NCBI GenBank assembly: GCA_949152475.1
Contig: OX424564.1
Coordinates: 29,262,165-29,326,164 of the forward strand
DNA: 64,000 nucleotides
DNA from: Terebella lapidaria
Lineage: Eukaryota > Annelida > Polychaeta > Terebellida > Terebellidae
Reading direction: 5' to 3'
The first letter of the stretch is position 1, and every line of letters begins with the position of its first letter. Shown one piece after another: positions 34,889-47,500 of the stretch. The notes under the pieces were generated by a model. The model did not search any database. It saw only the letters and a list, made by a program, of their open reading frames with translations, and was not told the DNA's origin. Position numbers and translations under genes: made by a program.

Positions 34889-36580
34889 ATGGTGGATAAC
34901 AGATTCAATGCAACGAACGTCTTCCCTTGGAAATGTACAGTGGATTTCAGTGGAAAATTATTGAAGAATTTCAGCTATAATGGTAATTACCACGAACAGT
35001 ATTACTTCCCGCGCCTAATCCACACGAAAATAACGGAAAAACGCAGACGTGAATCTTTGGATAGCTCGTGTGAAGGCGATACACCGCTAGATCAGGCTAA
35101 CAGCACGTGCCAGCAAAGTACTGATTGGTTCCTGGGGCCAAACTCTCCCACGTGCTCAGTTGGCAACAACGAACCCCGAGCAATAATACCCAATTGGACA
35201 GGAACCAAGTCATACTACCATCCGGAAGCATCCTCAAATCTCCGCAGTCTTTGGCTGCGTGAGGCAATGGCAGAAGAAACAAGCCCTATTGCAGCAGACG
35301 ATATGTCCGGTGGTCAATTCCCGGCAAAAGATACGGATATGGGTGGCGGGAAATTACCGGATGGCAGCGAGTCGTCTGGCTTGCGCTCATGTGATAGTGT
35401 CACCTCCGAGGATTCAGTGTTCTTCGATGACTGCTCGCTGACCAGTGAGGATATTGATCGCGGGTGCAAGCAGAGGCGGAGGGAGGACGGGAGCGATGCA
35501 GACTCCTCGTTTTCCTCTACGTGCAGCAGTTCTAGTACGCTAGAGGGCACCGAAGGCGTCGTGCAAGATGGCGGCGCCGGCACCGACGTGAAGGACGCTG
35601 ACGTCAAGGTCACAGCACAGGAAGAGGAACAGCGTGAACAACAACAACAAACCACGGCCGGCAAAGCCAGGCACCACCACCACCACAAAGACAAGCACAA
35701 GTTGGACATACATCTCGTCATACCAAAGCCCCAGATTGAAGTGGGTGGTGGTGACGGGTTGTCCAGTGATAGCGGCAATGGAAGTCCTAAGGTAAGCGTC
35801 GGTGAATCAGGAGACATGGGTGACACCGATCCCGGGGACACGGGGCAAGGTGGGGAACGAGCCTCGGCAGCAGCACCCACGATCATGTCTTCGTCGTTTG
35901 AGGACAGAGAATTTGACTTTCTCAAGGCTGAGCCAGTGAGAAGGTCCACCTCACTGAAAACGTACAAGACGCCCCCGGGGACCCCCCACCGCAAGAAAGG
36001 CGTGAGGTTTGCAGACGCCTTGGGCCTGGACTTGGAGTCAGTGAGACACATCCTGAACCTTGAGGAGCCTCCGGTGGTCCCCAAGTCTGCCATGGAACAC
36101 CTCCGCGTGGGCATCGAGAAGGAACAACTAACAAGCGGGGTTAAATACCTGAGTGCCCTGTTCTCCCAACCTGGGGCCGACCCTGCCTTCACGAAGCGAG
36201 TCATGGCGGGGAAAGTGGTGCTAGAAAATTGTGTCGTTGACGACAAGGACATGACGATATCTGGTCTCATACGTGTCGCCAACTTGGCCTTCCACAAGGC
36301 GGTTATCATGCGGTACACGACAAACGCTTGGCTCTCAAGCGAAGACGTCGAAGCCAACTACGTTCACAACTCCAATGACGGCCCCACAGACCGATTCTCA
36401 TTCACGTTGACGGTGCCAAAGTATTTTGCCGTGGGACAGCGCCTTGAGTTTGCCATTATGTACAACACTGGTGGCCAGACGTTCTGGGATAACAACTGTG
36501 GCAAGAATTACGTCATCGAGTGCTATGCACGCGCAGTGCCCACGTGCGAATCGGACAACACGTGGATGCACTTCCTGTGA
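34889..36580 (+). CDS. Glycogen-targeting regulatory subunit of protein phosphatase 1 (PPP1R3 family)
   Basis: A single-exon frame of 563 residues. Family members tether PP1 to glycogen, where it dephosphorylates glycogen synthase and phosphorylase and so favours glycogen storage. Numbered from this start, the first 340 residues are a low-complexity Ser/Asp/Gly-rich region with glutamine and histidine runs. A PP1-docking RVxF-type motif lies at about 369-374 (KKGVRF), followed by ADALGLDLESVR as in relatives. The CBM21 glycogen-binding domain spans about 435-545, with the hallmark WDNNCGKNY at 533-541. The ATG at 34889 (A at -3, G at +4) is preferred over the in-frame ATG at 34859, which has a weak context. 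The linker is longer than in vertebrate PPP1R3B/C, and which paralogue it matches is undecided. Confidence 0.9.
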   Translation: MVDNRFNATNVFPWKCTVDFSGKLLKNFSYNGNYHEQYYFPRLIHTKITEKRRRESLDSSCEGDTPLDQANSTCQQSTDWFLGPNSPTCSVGNNEPRAIIPNWTGTKSYYHPEASSNLRSLWLREAMAEETSPIAADDMSGGQFPAKDTDMGGGKLPDGSESSGLRSCDSVTSEDSVFFDDCSLTSEDIDRGCKQRRREDGSDADSSFSSTCSSSSTLEGTEGVVQDGGAGTDVKDADVKVTAQEEEQREQQQQTTAGKARHHHHHKDKHKLDIHLVIPKPQIEVGGGDGLSSDSGNGSPKVSVGESGDMGDTDPGDTGQGGERASAAAPTIMSSSFEDREFDFLKAEPVRRSTSLKTYKTPPGTPHRKKGVRFADALGLDLESVRHILNLEEPPVVPKSAMEHLRVGIEKEQLTSGVKYLSALFSQPGADPAFTKRVMAGKVVLENCVVDDKDMTISGLIRVANLAFHKAVIMRYTTNAWLSSEDVEANYVHNSNDGPTDRFSFTLTVPKYFAVGQRLEFAIMYNTGGQTFWDNNCGKNYVIECYARAVPTCESDNTWMHFL

Positions 36581-38569
36581 TGTCGCACCAGCCAGCCAAT
36601 AAGGAGCTTGGATACAATGACTGGGCAGCCAATCAGAGAATGGGATAATTTATTTCCATACAGGTCAAAGGTCAAAAGTCTGTGTTAAACATGCGATGAA
36701 GGATAGACCAGTGTGAGCACTGAGTGAGAGGCGAATGGGAAAGTATGTCTTTGTATGTTTTCTTACCCAATTGCATATATTTGTTGTGTATATACATTGC
36801 ACGTTTGTATTAGTAACACTGAACTAAAAGAAATTATAGTGACCGCACAAACCGTTCATGTCAGGGGTGTTATACAAAAAATGTAGGCCTATCTGTATAG
36901 GAGACGCACAGAAAGATGTTGAACAAAGTTGACGTCTCAATTTTCATGATCAAAGTGTATTTTCTCTATAGTATCATCACGTTTTGTTTACTTTTTTTCC
37001 GGTGGCATACATTACAGTATCTCTTTCATTGTGTCGGTGTTTACCAAAACACGTTAAAGTATATTCGTTTACATATTACATGTATGGTGTGTTCTAGGTT
37101 TTGCTACATCTTTTGCAAAATATATTGTGAATTCCATTGCTTCACCATGCTTAGTTGAACTATGTATATATTTGAACAAAAAGTATGATGAAAATCATTA
37201 TTATATCCACCCTTGTCATAGATTTGATCAAAATCTTCTACATTTGGTCATTATACTAGTAATCATTTGGACGTGACAACTAGATTCATTGTTGTCCAAA
37301 ATAAACATAAAGTGAGAAAATCCACATGCGTTTTCACACTGACTTCGTCAACTACATATAGCCATATATTATCGAAGTTCCTATCAACGATCAAGCGTTA
37401 CGTCATGATTTTCATTCATGGGTTTCATTGATATGAGCTACCATCATACTTCTATAGTACTAGTACACTGTTGAAGATAACCTTTGACATGTTTTTGACC
37501 ATTGGCCTCCCATAAGCACATCTTGCTTGATATATGATTAACCTAGATTGCTCTGGAAAACTCTCACGATATCGTATTGACGAGTAATATAGCAGTGCTT
37601 TTTGCAGGGGGCTGTTAATGTGTTATCTCCGTATTGTACGTCGAATATTGATTGATAAAAAAGTACAATTGTCACGCTGATTCACTAAAAATATCACGAG
37701 TGATCTTCGTCATGTAGGTTCATATGGGCTGGGTTGCAATATGGTGAAAAACAGACGTCAAAATTACACTTCAAATATATTCTGTTTTCCATGAAATAAT
37801 ATTTCATGTGTATACATCCTGATGAGTTGAGCTATTTATAGTCTGTGCTATGTTTGGAAGATCCTGTCTTTCACACGAGATATATTGTTTCGCATGTATC
37901 TACCTAAATTGTCACGATATATACATATACACGTGACACCAAAATAATTTCCAACGTGTGGCATTCGATATATGCCAGCAATATTAAATCTATATATACC
38001 AGGCAATGGCAGGCATGAATTTACCCCCCCTGTGCCTACATAGTCAGGTTGGCGATACAAATCGGTGGCTCCTAGGAGCACAGACATAAAGCATTTCTCT
38101 TTAATTGGGGCCCCTTGAAAGTGCATACTAGTAATACAAGTAGTAGCGCACTCCTAATGTGCCTTTGGCTGATAATATTAGAACGCTATGTGGAGGTCTG
38201 CTTACGGATTCAATTTTTCTCATGAAAGGCCGGCGAACACACTTGGTACAATTCCTACAGTGGAGCATTCTAATATGGTATTCTTCAAATGCACCGAGAG
38301 CTTCACTCTGTAAATACTATGATATTATTCCCCTGGGTCTAGGGGTATTATTCGCTCCCATAATGTGGAATTGGGACAGGCGACGACCCAATAGTGGGTT
38401 CAAATGGCAATGGCCTGAGTTTGGAACGAATCCCACTTAGCGGAAACAACAGCCAAACGAATCGATGAAGCAAAAAATGTTGGCCTAGAAACAACAAAAG
38501 CACACTTTGTTAGTATTATGGCAACAATGGAGCGGTAGATTCATCTCCAAAAACGTTTAGTTCTAGGTT
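36581..38569. other. 3' UTR and intergenic DNA
   Basis: Non-coding. The first part is probably the 3' UTR of the PPP1R3-like gene up to a polyadenylation signal near 37300. No gene or clear transposon is recognised between there and the first large repeat unit. Confidence 0.55.
37300..37305 (+). terminator. Candidate polyadenylation signal of the PPP1R3-like gene
   Basis: An AATAAA about 720 nt after the stop codon, a usual 3' UTR length for an animal gene. No closer canonical signal was noticed. Confidence 0.35.
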
Positions 38570-41500
38570 AGGCTAGAAGCCTCTTCGTTGTGCAAGGCGT
38601 GTGTGGAATGCTATGCTAGTGATTCATTGAAAAATTGTGTATCGACCACGCGATGCCAATAAACGATTGAGCGATTGAGCCGATGCCAATAAACTCAGAT
38701 CAAACAGAACGGTCACCCCAAATGTCAGGTCAACCGGCGAATGAAGGTCATACAAGGTCAATAAGTCTACGGATGGAATTAATATCTTAGCTGCGTATGT
38801 ATAGCATCCAATATATAAACACCTAAAATAACCGACATGACATTTTCATTTTTCATGTAGCCCCCAGCGAGACCTAATCCACCTGCAGTGTTATAGCGTT
38901 GTCCTTGCCGTCCCCTTGGAAGGTCGATCAATTCGTGGTTTCACCTTCGCTTGCCCTTGGTCTTGCCTCTCCGTAACCACTCTTAGTCATTGGCGTACGT
39001 GTTCAGTGTCTACACCGATATGATGCCCAGATATCTCACGAATCTATGTTAGTTTCTCCCCCATTTAGCCCCCTCGATCCTCAACTCCCACTTCCCGCCC
39101 TCAACCGCAACTACGTGTACAAAAAACACTCTAAACCAGGAAGGGTTTACATGCATAATACTGATACTTGAAAACAGGAAGCCATTAACCAATATTGCGA
39201 AATCATTAAACATTGATAAGTGATAACGATATCAGTTGTGTCGAATTGGAAGGTGATGGTTGGAAAAGCGAGAATTGAAGTGTGGATGCAATATCGAGGT
39301 TCTTTCATCTCGTGTTATGCAACGTTTGTAACCTGAATGCTTTGTGGGTGCTCTGTTGAAAATTGTATAAAAATCCATTGCAGCTGCGATCTTGCCAGAA
39401 GCTATCTATACTGCGTTCGATTCCTGGGTATTTAAGGTTGTTCAGTTTGGAGGCCAGGTGATAGTGCCTGTAATAATACGGCTGCTTCCAGTGATTTTTC
39501 TGTCTATATTACGTCATGTTTTCAACGACTGTTGAACGTTTGTGCCACAAATTGTACTAGTAAAACACCGTGGAAGGTGTTGTGTTAGGACAAAAGTAAA
39601 TTGGAAAAAGAGAGGTTCGACTCGAGTTGCTGAACGGGCAGATTTATGAATTGTTGAAAGAGCTCGCATTTGCCAGATCAAAAACAAAGTAGTATATTAT
39701 GTACATGTATGTGTTGACCTGCCAAAATATGTATGGAAATGTATTGTGATATTTAGGGTGGTGAGCATTTAGAAATTAACCGACTTATAGGCGTTGTTGC
39801 TGGTGTAAACATATTCCTTTTGTATGTTGCTAGTACTGTGTTTGGCGTGTGTGTAAATATATTTCACACAAATTACTAAATAGGTGTTATGTGACAATTA
39901 TACTATGTGTAAATATGGGTATGTATTGTGTGTTTTATCGTGTGTATACACTTGTATCTGATATAAACCTGAATACAGTATGTAAATTAGTATTGGACAT
40001 GCTATACCTCTATGAATTGCATATATTGAAATTGGGTGGTTCTACATGTTCAAACAGCATGTAGGAAATGTATTTGCATGGTTTAACACAGGTGTGATAT
40101 TACTCAGATTGGTGCGATAATTTCAAAGTGTTATGTGTGATATTACAGTATGGTGTGTCATTCAACACTAGGAAGAGTATGAGCTTGATACAAACAAACA
40201 TATGTGTATATGTCCATGCAATAGCTTGAACAATATTACACGTAGATTCATACCCTGGTGATTTTGTTGCTTTGTGTATTTTGATCTAAATTAAAATTAC
40301 ATATTCGTTCTTGCTTCATTTGTTCGTGAAACGAAAGATTATGGTGGTATATTTAAAATATGAGTAGGGGGTGATTAATTCACAATTACTCATAGTCTGA
40401 CGTCATTGGTGAATTACGTTCAGCAGAAAAATTGTTTGTTTGCAGTTTGCATTATCATGATATCTGTCAGTTTCCTTGTATCACTTTTCAGTTGTCTACC
40501 ATGCAAAAATTCCCATTAATATATACTATACTGTGGGCTGCAATAAGATACCACACGTGCGCATATAGGTGCGTTTACAACGCGGAAAATTCCAACCGTT
40601 GAACGCAATACATGTATATGAACCTCATAATTTAATCAAGGGCGAGGTTTTGAGGGAAATATGACGAATGGGCATGGACTACTGAGAAATGATGCTAAAC
40701 TTGAATGTGTACTACCAATTTGATGATCTCGTCGCTAATGTTGTTATTAGAATGAAATATGATGTTGTTTTCATTCAAGTATATTATACATGTATATGTG
40801 TGTTGACACTATATGCTTGCTACATGTGCAATACCATGCTCTAGATACTAGTAGTGTGTGTGTGTGTGTCTTCAAATATTCACGTTTGTTCATATTTATA
40901 ATTGGTATTCCGAGTGACATTGTATTAATCAGTATACAGTGTATACGTGTGACAATTTATGCGAGTAGTTCATCAATAAGTGACGCCATGTAATGTGTGT
41001 TGCTTTCTATATACGTGTAGATATAAATGAGTATTTGATATTTGTTACAAAGTTTGCTATTTATATCCCTGTGATGTGCTTGTTCTAGAAAATGTTGAAT
41101 TTCTCCGTGAATAAATTGTTATGAAATTTGTTGAACAAATTATCTTGGGAAATCTTTTTATTCGTTTGAAATATGTTCAATATATCATCCCTTTATGAAT
41201 CACTTCACGAGCTTATGTTTATTTTTGAAGAACGATTTAATTAAAGATTATTAAGCGACTAAAAAATATATATCTAGCAGCTCTTCAAAAGTTACTATTA
41301 TTGAAACCATAATCAGCCATTAGATATCCAATACAAGCAGAAAACATCTCTCTTATGTGTTTCTGATAACATTCACACCATACATTATTCAGTGTCCCCA
41401 CGTGGGCCCCATGTATTCAAATAAAATCAGGACTTGATGTATTACATTAGACAACTTGGGTCCACCGGCGATGGTTTGGTCGAGTTACATGTTTAGTTGT

Positions 41501-44500
41501 CATCATGCTGACATATAGAATACAAGGAAACTGCAATCATGTATATTTCTAGAACTTAAACAGAAAATGATATCAATTGATATACCATGAAAGGCTCAGT
41601 GGTTTATTGCAATCGTTAATTTGGATCACGGTTCCCCAGTATCAATCTCAGTGTGTTGGAGGTAGTGTTAATGTATCTACAGCAATATAAAGCTTGAATT
41701 ATGTCACGTTCAGTATAAATCAGGAACATGACATATCCGTGTAAATGCATGATCATTAGTCACATATGTCCAGCACGAGTCGATATTGATGATAAATAAT
41801 GTGTTATCCTACGAGTGGATAATCATTGACAACTTTGAAGATGAACTATACTGAAAATGATGTAACATTTTTTACACGTGGAACATACACGCACACACAG
41901 TTACGAAAGAAGCATTTTCGATATTGTATAGAACTATATGTAGTTACGTGTGGTAAACCATGCAATGAAAAATTATCTTGGGAAATCTTTTTATTCGTTT
42001 GAAATATGTTTAATATATCATCACCTTTATGAATTACTTCACGGGCTTATGTTTATTTTTGAAAAACGAGTTAATTAAAGATTAATAAGCGACTAAAAAA
42101 TATATCTAGCACCTCTTCAAAAGTTACTATTATTGAAACCATAATCAGCCATTAAATATCCAATACAAGCAGAAAACATCTCTCTTATGTATTTCTGATA
42201 CAAGTTATAACATTCACACCATACATTATTTAGTGTCCCCACGTGGGCCCCATGTATTCAGATAAAATCAGGACTTGAAGTATTGAATTAGACAGCTCGG
42301 GTTCACCGGCGATGGTTTGGTCGAGTTACATGTTTAGTTGTCATCATGCTGACATATAGAATGGATGGATATCTAGGCTTCTGTACTCATACGTGAAGAG
42401 CAAAAGCTACTATGGAACAAATGTAATCTTTCCTTGGGGAAAGTAATGCACAAGTCATGCAACCATCAGAAACGTCATTCAACGCCAGTGTTCAACTTGA
42501 TGCTCTAATGTTTTAGTTTATCTAAAAAAATGTTCATCTCCATATAAAGCTGGATGGCACGAGCGAGGAACCATAGTTTACATAAGCACGAAATTAATAA
42601 ATGGGTGTAGTAGACGTTTAGAATTACTTGGCTTGAAGATCTCATATGGCGTGCATTAACGGATCAAGTGATTAAATTTTGAAAATTGCCTCATATAGTC
42701 ATATTCTCAATAATACTTGAGAATATGTTTAGTTTTCATCGTGTGGGCTTCGCATTCTGCGCATGGCAGCACTGTTGTTATTGTTCGAAACAACATATTG
42801 ATTTTGAAAACGTCAATAAACTTGACTGATAATGATATTATGTACAACATGTCAAAAAATGTGACAAGAATTTATAACAAGGAAACTGCAATCATGTATA
42901 TTTCTAGAACTTAAACAGAAAATGATATCAATTGATATACCATGAAAGGCTCAGTGGTTAATTACAATCATTAATTTGGATCAAGGTTTCCCAGTATCAA
43001 TCTCAGTCTGTTGGAGGTGATGTTAATGTATTTACAGCAAAAGCTTGACTCATGTCACGTTCACTAAAAATCAGGAACATGCCTTACACGTGTAAATGCA
43101 TTATCATTAGTCACATATGTCCACCACGAGTCGATATTGATAATAAATAATGATTATTATGATTATTATTTTGATAAATAATCAAACTCAACGAGTGGAA
43201 AATCATTGGTAACTTTAAAGATGAACTATCCTGAAAATTATGTAACATTTTTTACACGTGGAACACACACGCACACACAGTTACGAAAGAAGAATTTTCG
43301 ATATTGTATAGAACTATATGTAGTTATGTGTGGTAAATCATGCAATGAAAAGCAATCCTAGTTGCAAGTATAACATTCATTACATGTATTCAGCATATAT
43401 AGTGTTGTTGTCCTTGACCAGCCGACCTACATGTAGATAAAGCATAATTATGTCCAATAGCTCCGCAGTAGCCTGCCAAAACCTTTAATGTCATTATGTG
43501 GTTTAGTATAGATGCACATATCAAGTATATCCACTAACTAGATCAAACTTACCCCATATGTGATGTTACGTGCATTTTTATCCCATAGATGTGACAATAA
43601 ATGTCATGAGGGCTACGATAGGTTACCGAACAATGGTAAATTGATGAAGTCCAAGAGTTTTCGTTTTATTGGCCGTTTCAAGGTTTTAATGACTTTGTAT
43701 GTCAAATCTAAAGGTTTCGATTTTGGTTGTGCAGTCTGTCTTGGAAGATTCTATACAAAAATGGTTGTTGTTGATCAAACCTGGCTATTTGACAGTTCAG
43801 GGTCATTACAGATCAAACTCAAGCTGACCACTGAAGTCAGCTTACTTCAAATTGATTACTTAAAAATAAACATTTTTCCGTAAACGACAATTTTCTCAAA
43901 GTTAGAATAATTTGCCGAAGAAAAATAAGGAGAAATTAAAAATTCTGGAGAAAACCTGTTTGTGGAGACTAACCCGCCTTATAAAAAAAAATAGATTTGA
44001 TAAAATGGTCTCGGAGTTCCAAAAAAATCCAAAACTGGGCTTTTCCGTTGAAATTTGCCATTGTTTTAAAAATAATGCGAACATCACAAAAGCAAAAACA
44101 AAAAAATACACCGTTCTTGCAGTATTTTTCATTATTCTGTTTGAAAATTTCAAAAATATGAAAATTATTCCAATTTTGAAATAAAGATTTTAAGAATTGA
44201 CACAAAAAAAATAGGAAAAGAAGTTCAAAATTCTGATAAAAATCAGTTTGTGGGGGCTTTCCCATAATATCAGCTCCAAGGTTTCAACATATCCCATCAA
44301 GTGGTCTCAGAGAAAAAGACGTCCGACTAGTGTATTGAATATTGAAGTCCGAATTAGACTTTTTTGACGAGAATGAAAATACTGCGAAAATTAAAAGTAA
44401 AACTCTTGCACTATAATTTGTCCTTAGGTTAACGAATTGGCCGTTAGTCCACTTGCCTATTTTGTCGTGGTATTATGTTCATCATCAGTCCACATTTTTA

Positions 44501-44517
44501 GCTTACCGGCCCTTTGT
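38570..44517 (+). repeat. Large repeat unit, copy 1
   Basis: About 5.9 kb that matches copy 2 (44518-49789) nearly base for base over long stretches, and copy 3 more loosely. Shared landmarks include CCCCTTGGAAGGTCGATCAA (38918), GAACTTAAACAGAAAATGAT (41553) and ATGGTTGTTGTTGATCAAAC (43761). Its first ~175 bp (38570-38744) are shared with copy 3 but not copy 2. It contains an internal duplication (41134-41965 and 41966-43360). No domain-bearing frame exists and the longest frames are not conserved between copies. It could be a large non-autonomous transposon, or a plain segmental duplication of non-coding DNA. Confidence 0.8.
41134..43360 (+). repeat. Internal tandem duplication within repeat unit copy 1
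   Basis: A block starting ATTATCTTGGGAAATC occurs twice in a row. The first copy (41134-41965) lacks an interior piece corresponding to about 42361-42880, and the second (41966-43360) is complete. Copy 2 of the large unit has this block once only (about 46950-48345), so the duplication is specific to copy 1. Confidence 0.8.
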
Positions 44518-47500
44518 AGGGAATGAAGGTTATGCAAGGTCAATGGATCAATAGATGGAATCAATATCTTGGCCGCATATAGCATTCGATACACATATAC
44601 CTAATATAACAACAATGACATTTTCATTTTGCATGTAGCCCTTAGTCGTAATACACCTGCCCTTGCCGTCCCCTTGGAAGGTCGATCAATTCGTGGTTTC
44701 ACCTTGGCTTGCCCTTGGTCTTGCCTCCCCATAACCATTCTTAGTCATGCCCAGATATTCCACGAATCTATGTTCGCTTCTCCCTCATTTAGCCCCCTCG
44801 ATTCTCAACTCCCACTTCCCGCCCTCAACCGCAACTACATAAGCAAGAAACCTCGAACCCAGGAAGGGTTTGCATGCATACTGATACTTGAAAACAGGAA
44901 GCCATAATTTAGCCGATATTGCAAAGGCAATAAATATTGATAAGTGATAACGATATCAGTTGTGTCGAATTGGAAGGTGATGGTTGGAAAAGCGAGAAAT
45001 AAAGTGTGGATGCAATATCGAGGTTCTTTCATCTCGTGTTATGCAACGTTAGTAACCTGAATGCTTCGTGGGTGCTCTTTTGAAAACCTGGTTGTACAAA
45101 AATCCATTGCAGCTGCGATCTTGCCAGAAGCTATCTATACTGCGTTCGATTCCTGGGTATTTAAGGTTTTTCAGTTTCGAGGCCTGATGATAGTGCCTGT
45201 AATAATACGGCTGCTTCCAGTGATTTCTCTGTATGTATTATGTCCATGTGTTCAACGACTGTTGAACGTTTGTGCCACAAATTGTATTAGTAAAACACTG
45301 TGGAAGGCGTTGTGTTAGGACAAAAGTAAATTGAAAAAGAGAGGTTCGAGTCGAGTTGCAGAACGGGCAGATTTATGAATTGTTGAAAGAGCTTGCATCG
45401 CCAGATCAAAAACAAAGTAGTATATATTATGTACATGTATGTGTTGACTTTTTTTACTGCCAAAATATATATATATGGAAATGTATTATTGTGATATTCA
45501 GATTGGTGAGCGTTTAGAAACCGACTGATAGGCGTTGTTGCTGTGATTGGCGTGTGTGTAAATAGATTTCACACAAATGACTAAATAGGTGTTTATTCTA
45601 AACGTTTAGTACACTGCTATGACTATTGTAAATATGGGTATGTATTATATGTTTTATCGTGTGCATACTTGGAACTGATATAAACCCGAATACAGTATGT
45701 AAATTAGTATAGGACATGCTATACCTCTACTAATTGTATGTATTGAAATTGGGTGGGTCTACATGTTCAAACTGCATGTAGGAAATACATGTATGTGAAA
45801 TGTATTTGCATGGTTTAATACAGGTGTGACATTAATCAGATTGGTGCGATAATTTCAAAGTGTTATGTGTGATATTACAGTATGGTGTGTCATTCAACAC
45901 TAGGGGGAGTATGAGATCGAATAAAAACAAACATATATGTGTATGTTCATGCAAATGCTAGGGACGATATTACACGTAGATTCATGGCCTGCTCATTTCG
46001 TTATCTTTGGTGTATTTTGATCTCTTGCCAAATGTAATTCACGTGCTAAATTAAAATTACATATTTGTTCTTGCTTCATTTGTTTGTGAAACAAAAAAGA
46101 TAATGATGGTATATTCTTAATATGAATGGGGATGATTACACCTGCAATTACTTATAGTCTGACGTCATTGGTGAATTACGTTTCGCAGAAATATTATTTG
46201 TTTGCAGTTTGCATTATCATATCTGTCAGTTTCCTCGTATCACTTTTCAGTTGTCTACCATGCAAAAAATTCCCATTAATAAATACTATACTGTGGGTTG
46301 CAATAAGATATCACACGTTCAAATATGGGTGAGTTTACAATTCGGAAAATTCCAACCCTTGAACGCAATATATGTATATGAACCTGATAATTTATTCAAG
46401 GACGAGGATTGTGAGGGAAAAATGACGATTGGGCATGCACTACTGCATATTATGACTGTCATAAGAAAGAAATGATGCTAAACTTGAATGTGTACTACCA
46501 ATTTGATGATCTCGTCGCTAATGTTGTTTTAATAATGATAATATAATGTTATTATAATGTGGTGTTGTTTTCGTTGAAGTGTACTATACATGTATATGTA
46601 TGTGTGTTGACACTGTATGCTTGCTACATGTGCAATACCATGCTCTAGATACTAGTAGTGTGTATGTGTGTGTTTTCAAATATTCACGTTTGTTCATATT
46701 TATAATTGGCATTTCCGAGTGACATTGTATTAATCAGTATACAGTGTATACGTGTGACAATTTATGCGAGTAGTTCATAAATAAGTGACGCCATGTAATG
46801 TTTGCTGCTTTCTATATACAAATGTGTGTAGATATAAATGAATATTTGATATTTGTTACAAAGTTTGCTATTTATACCCCTGTGATGTGCTTGTTCTAGA
46901 AAATGTTGAATTTCTCCGTGAATAAATTGTTATGAAATTTGTTGAACAAATTATCTTTTTATTCGTTTGAAATATGTTCAATATATCATCCCCCTTATGA
47001 ATCACTTCGCGGGCTTATGTTTATTTTTGAAGAACGAGTTAATTAAAGATTTTTAAGCGACTAAAAAAATATATCTAGCACCTCTTCAAAAGTTACTATT
47101 ATTGAAACCATAATCAGCCATTAAATATCCAATACAAGCAGAAAACATCTCTCTCATGTGTTTCTGATACAAGTTATAACATTCACACCATACATTATTC
47201 AGTGTCCCCACGTCGGCCTCATGTATTCAAACAAAATCAGGAGTTGATGTATTGAATTAGACAACTTGGGTCCACCGGCGATGGCTTGGTCGAGTTACAT
47301 GTTTAGTTGTCATCATGCTGACATATAGAATGGATGGATATTATCTAGGCTTCCGTACTTATACGTGAAGAGCAAAAGCTACTATGGAACAAATGTAATC
47401 TTTCTTTGGAGAAAGTAATGGACAAGTCACGCTACCATCAGAAACGTCATTCAACGCCAGTGTTCAACTTGATGCTCTTAATGTTTTAGTTTATCTAAAA

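Noticed and set aside
35314..36357. 347-codon frame on the - strand opposite the PPP1R3-like gene
   Set aside because: A shadow of a biased + strand coding region. It has no domain, and the + strand has CBM21 and RVxF motifs.
43560..43883. 107-codon frame repeated at 48622-48831 and, in part, 61370-61500
   Set aside because: The copies share DNA but differ in length and frame, there is no recognisable domain, and DNA-level similarity explains the peptide similarity.
44629..45318. Frames repeated in the large units (44629-44907, 51757-51957, 45061-45318)
   Set aside because: The frames are not conserved between copies: indels shift or stop them although the DNA is similar. This argues against coding.
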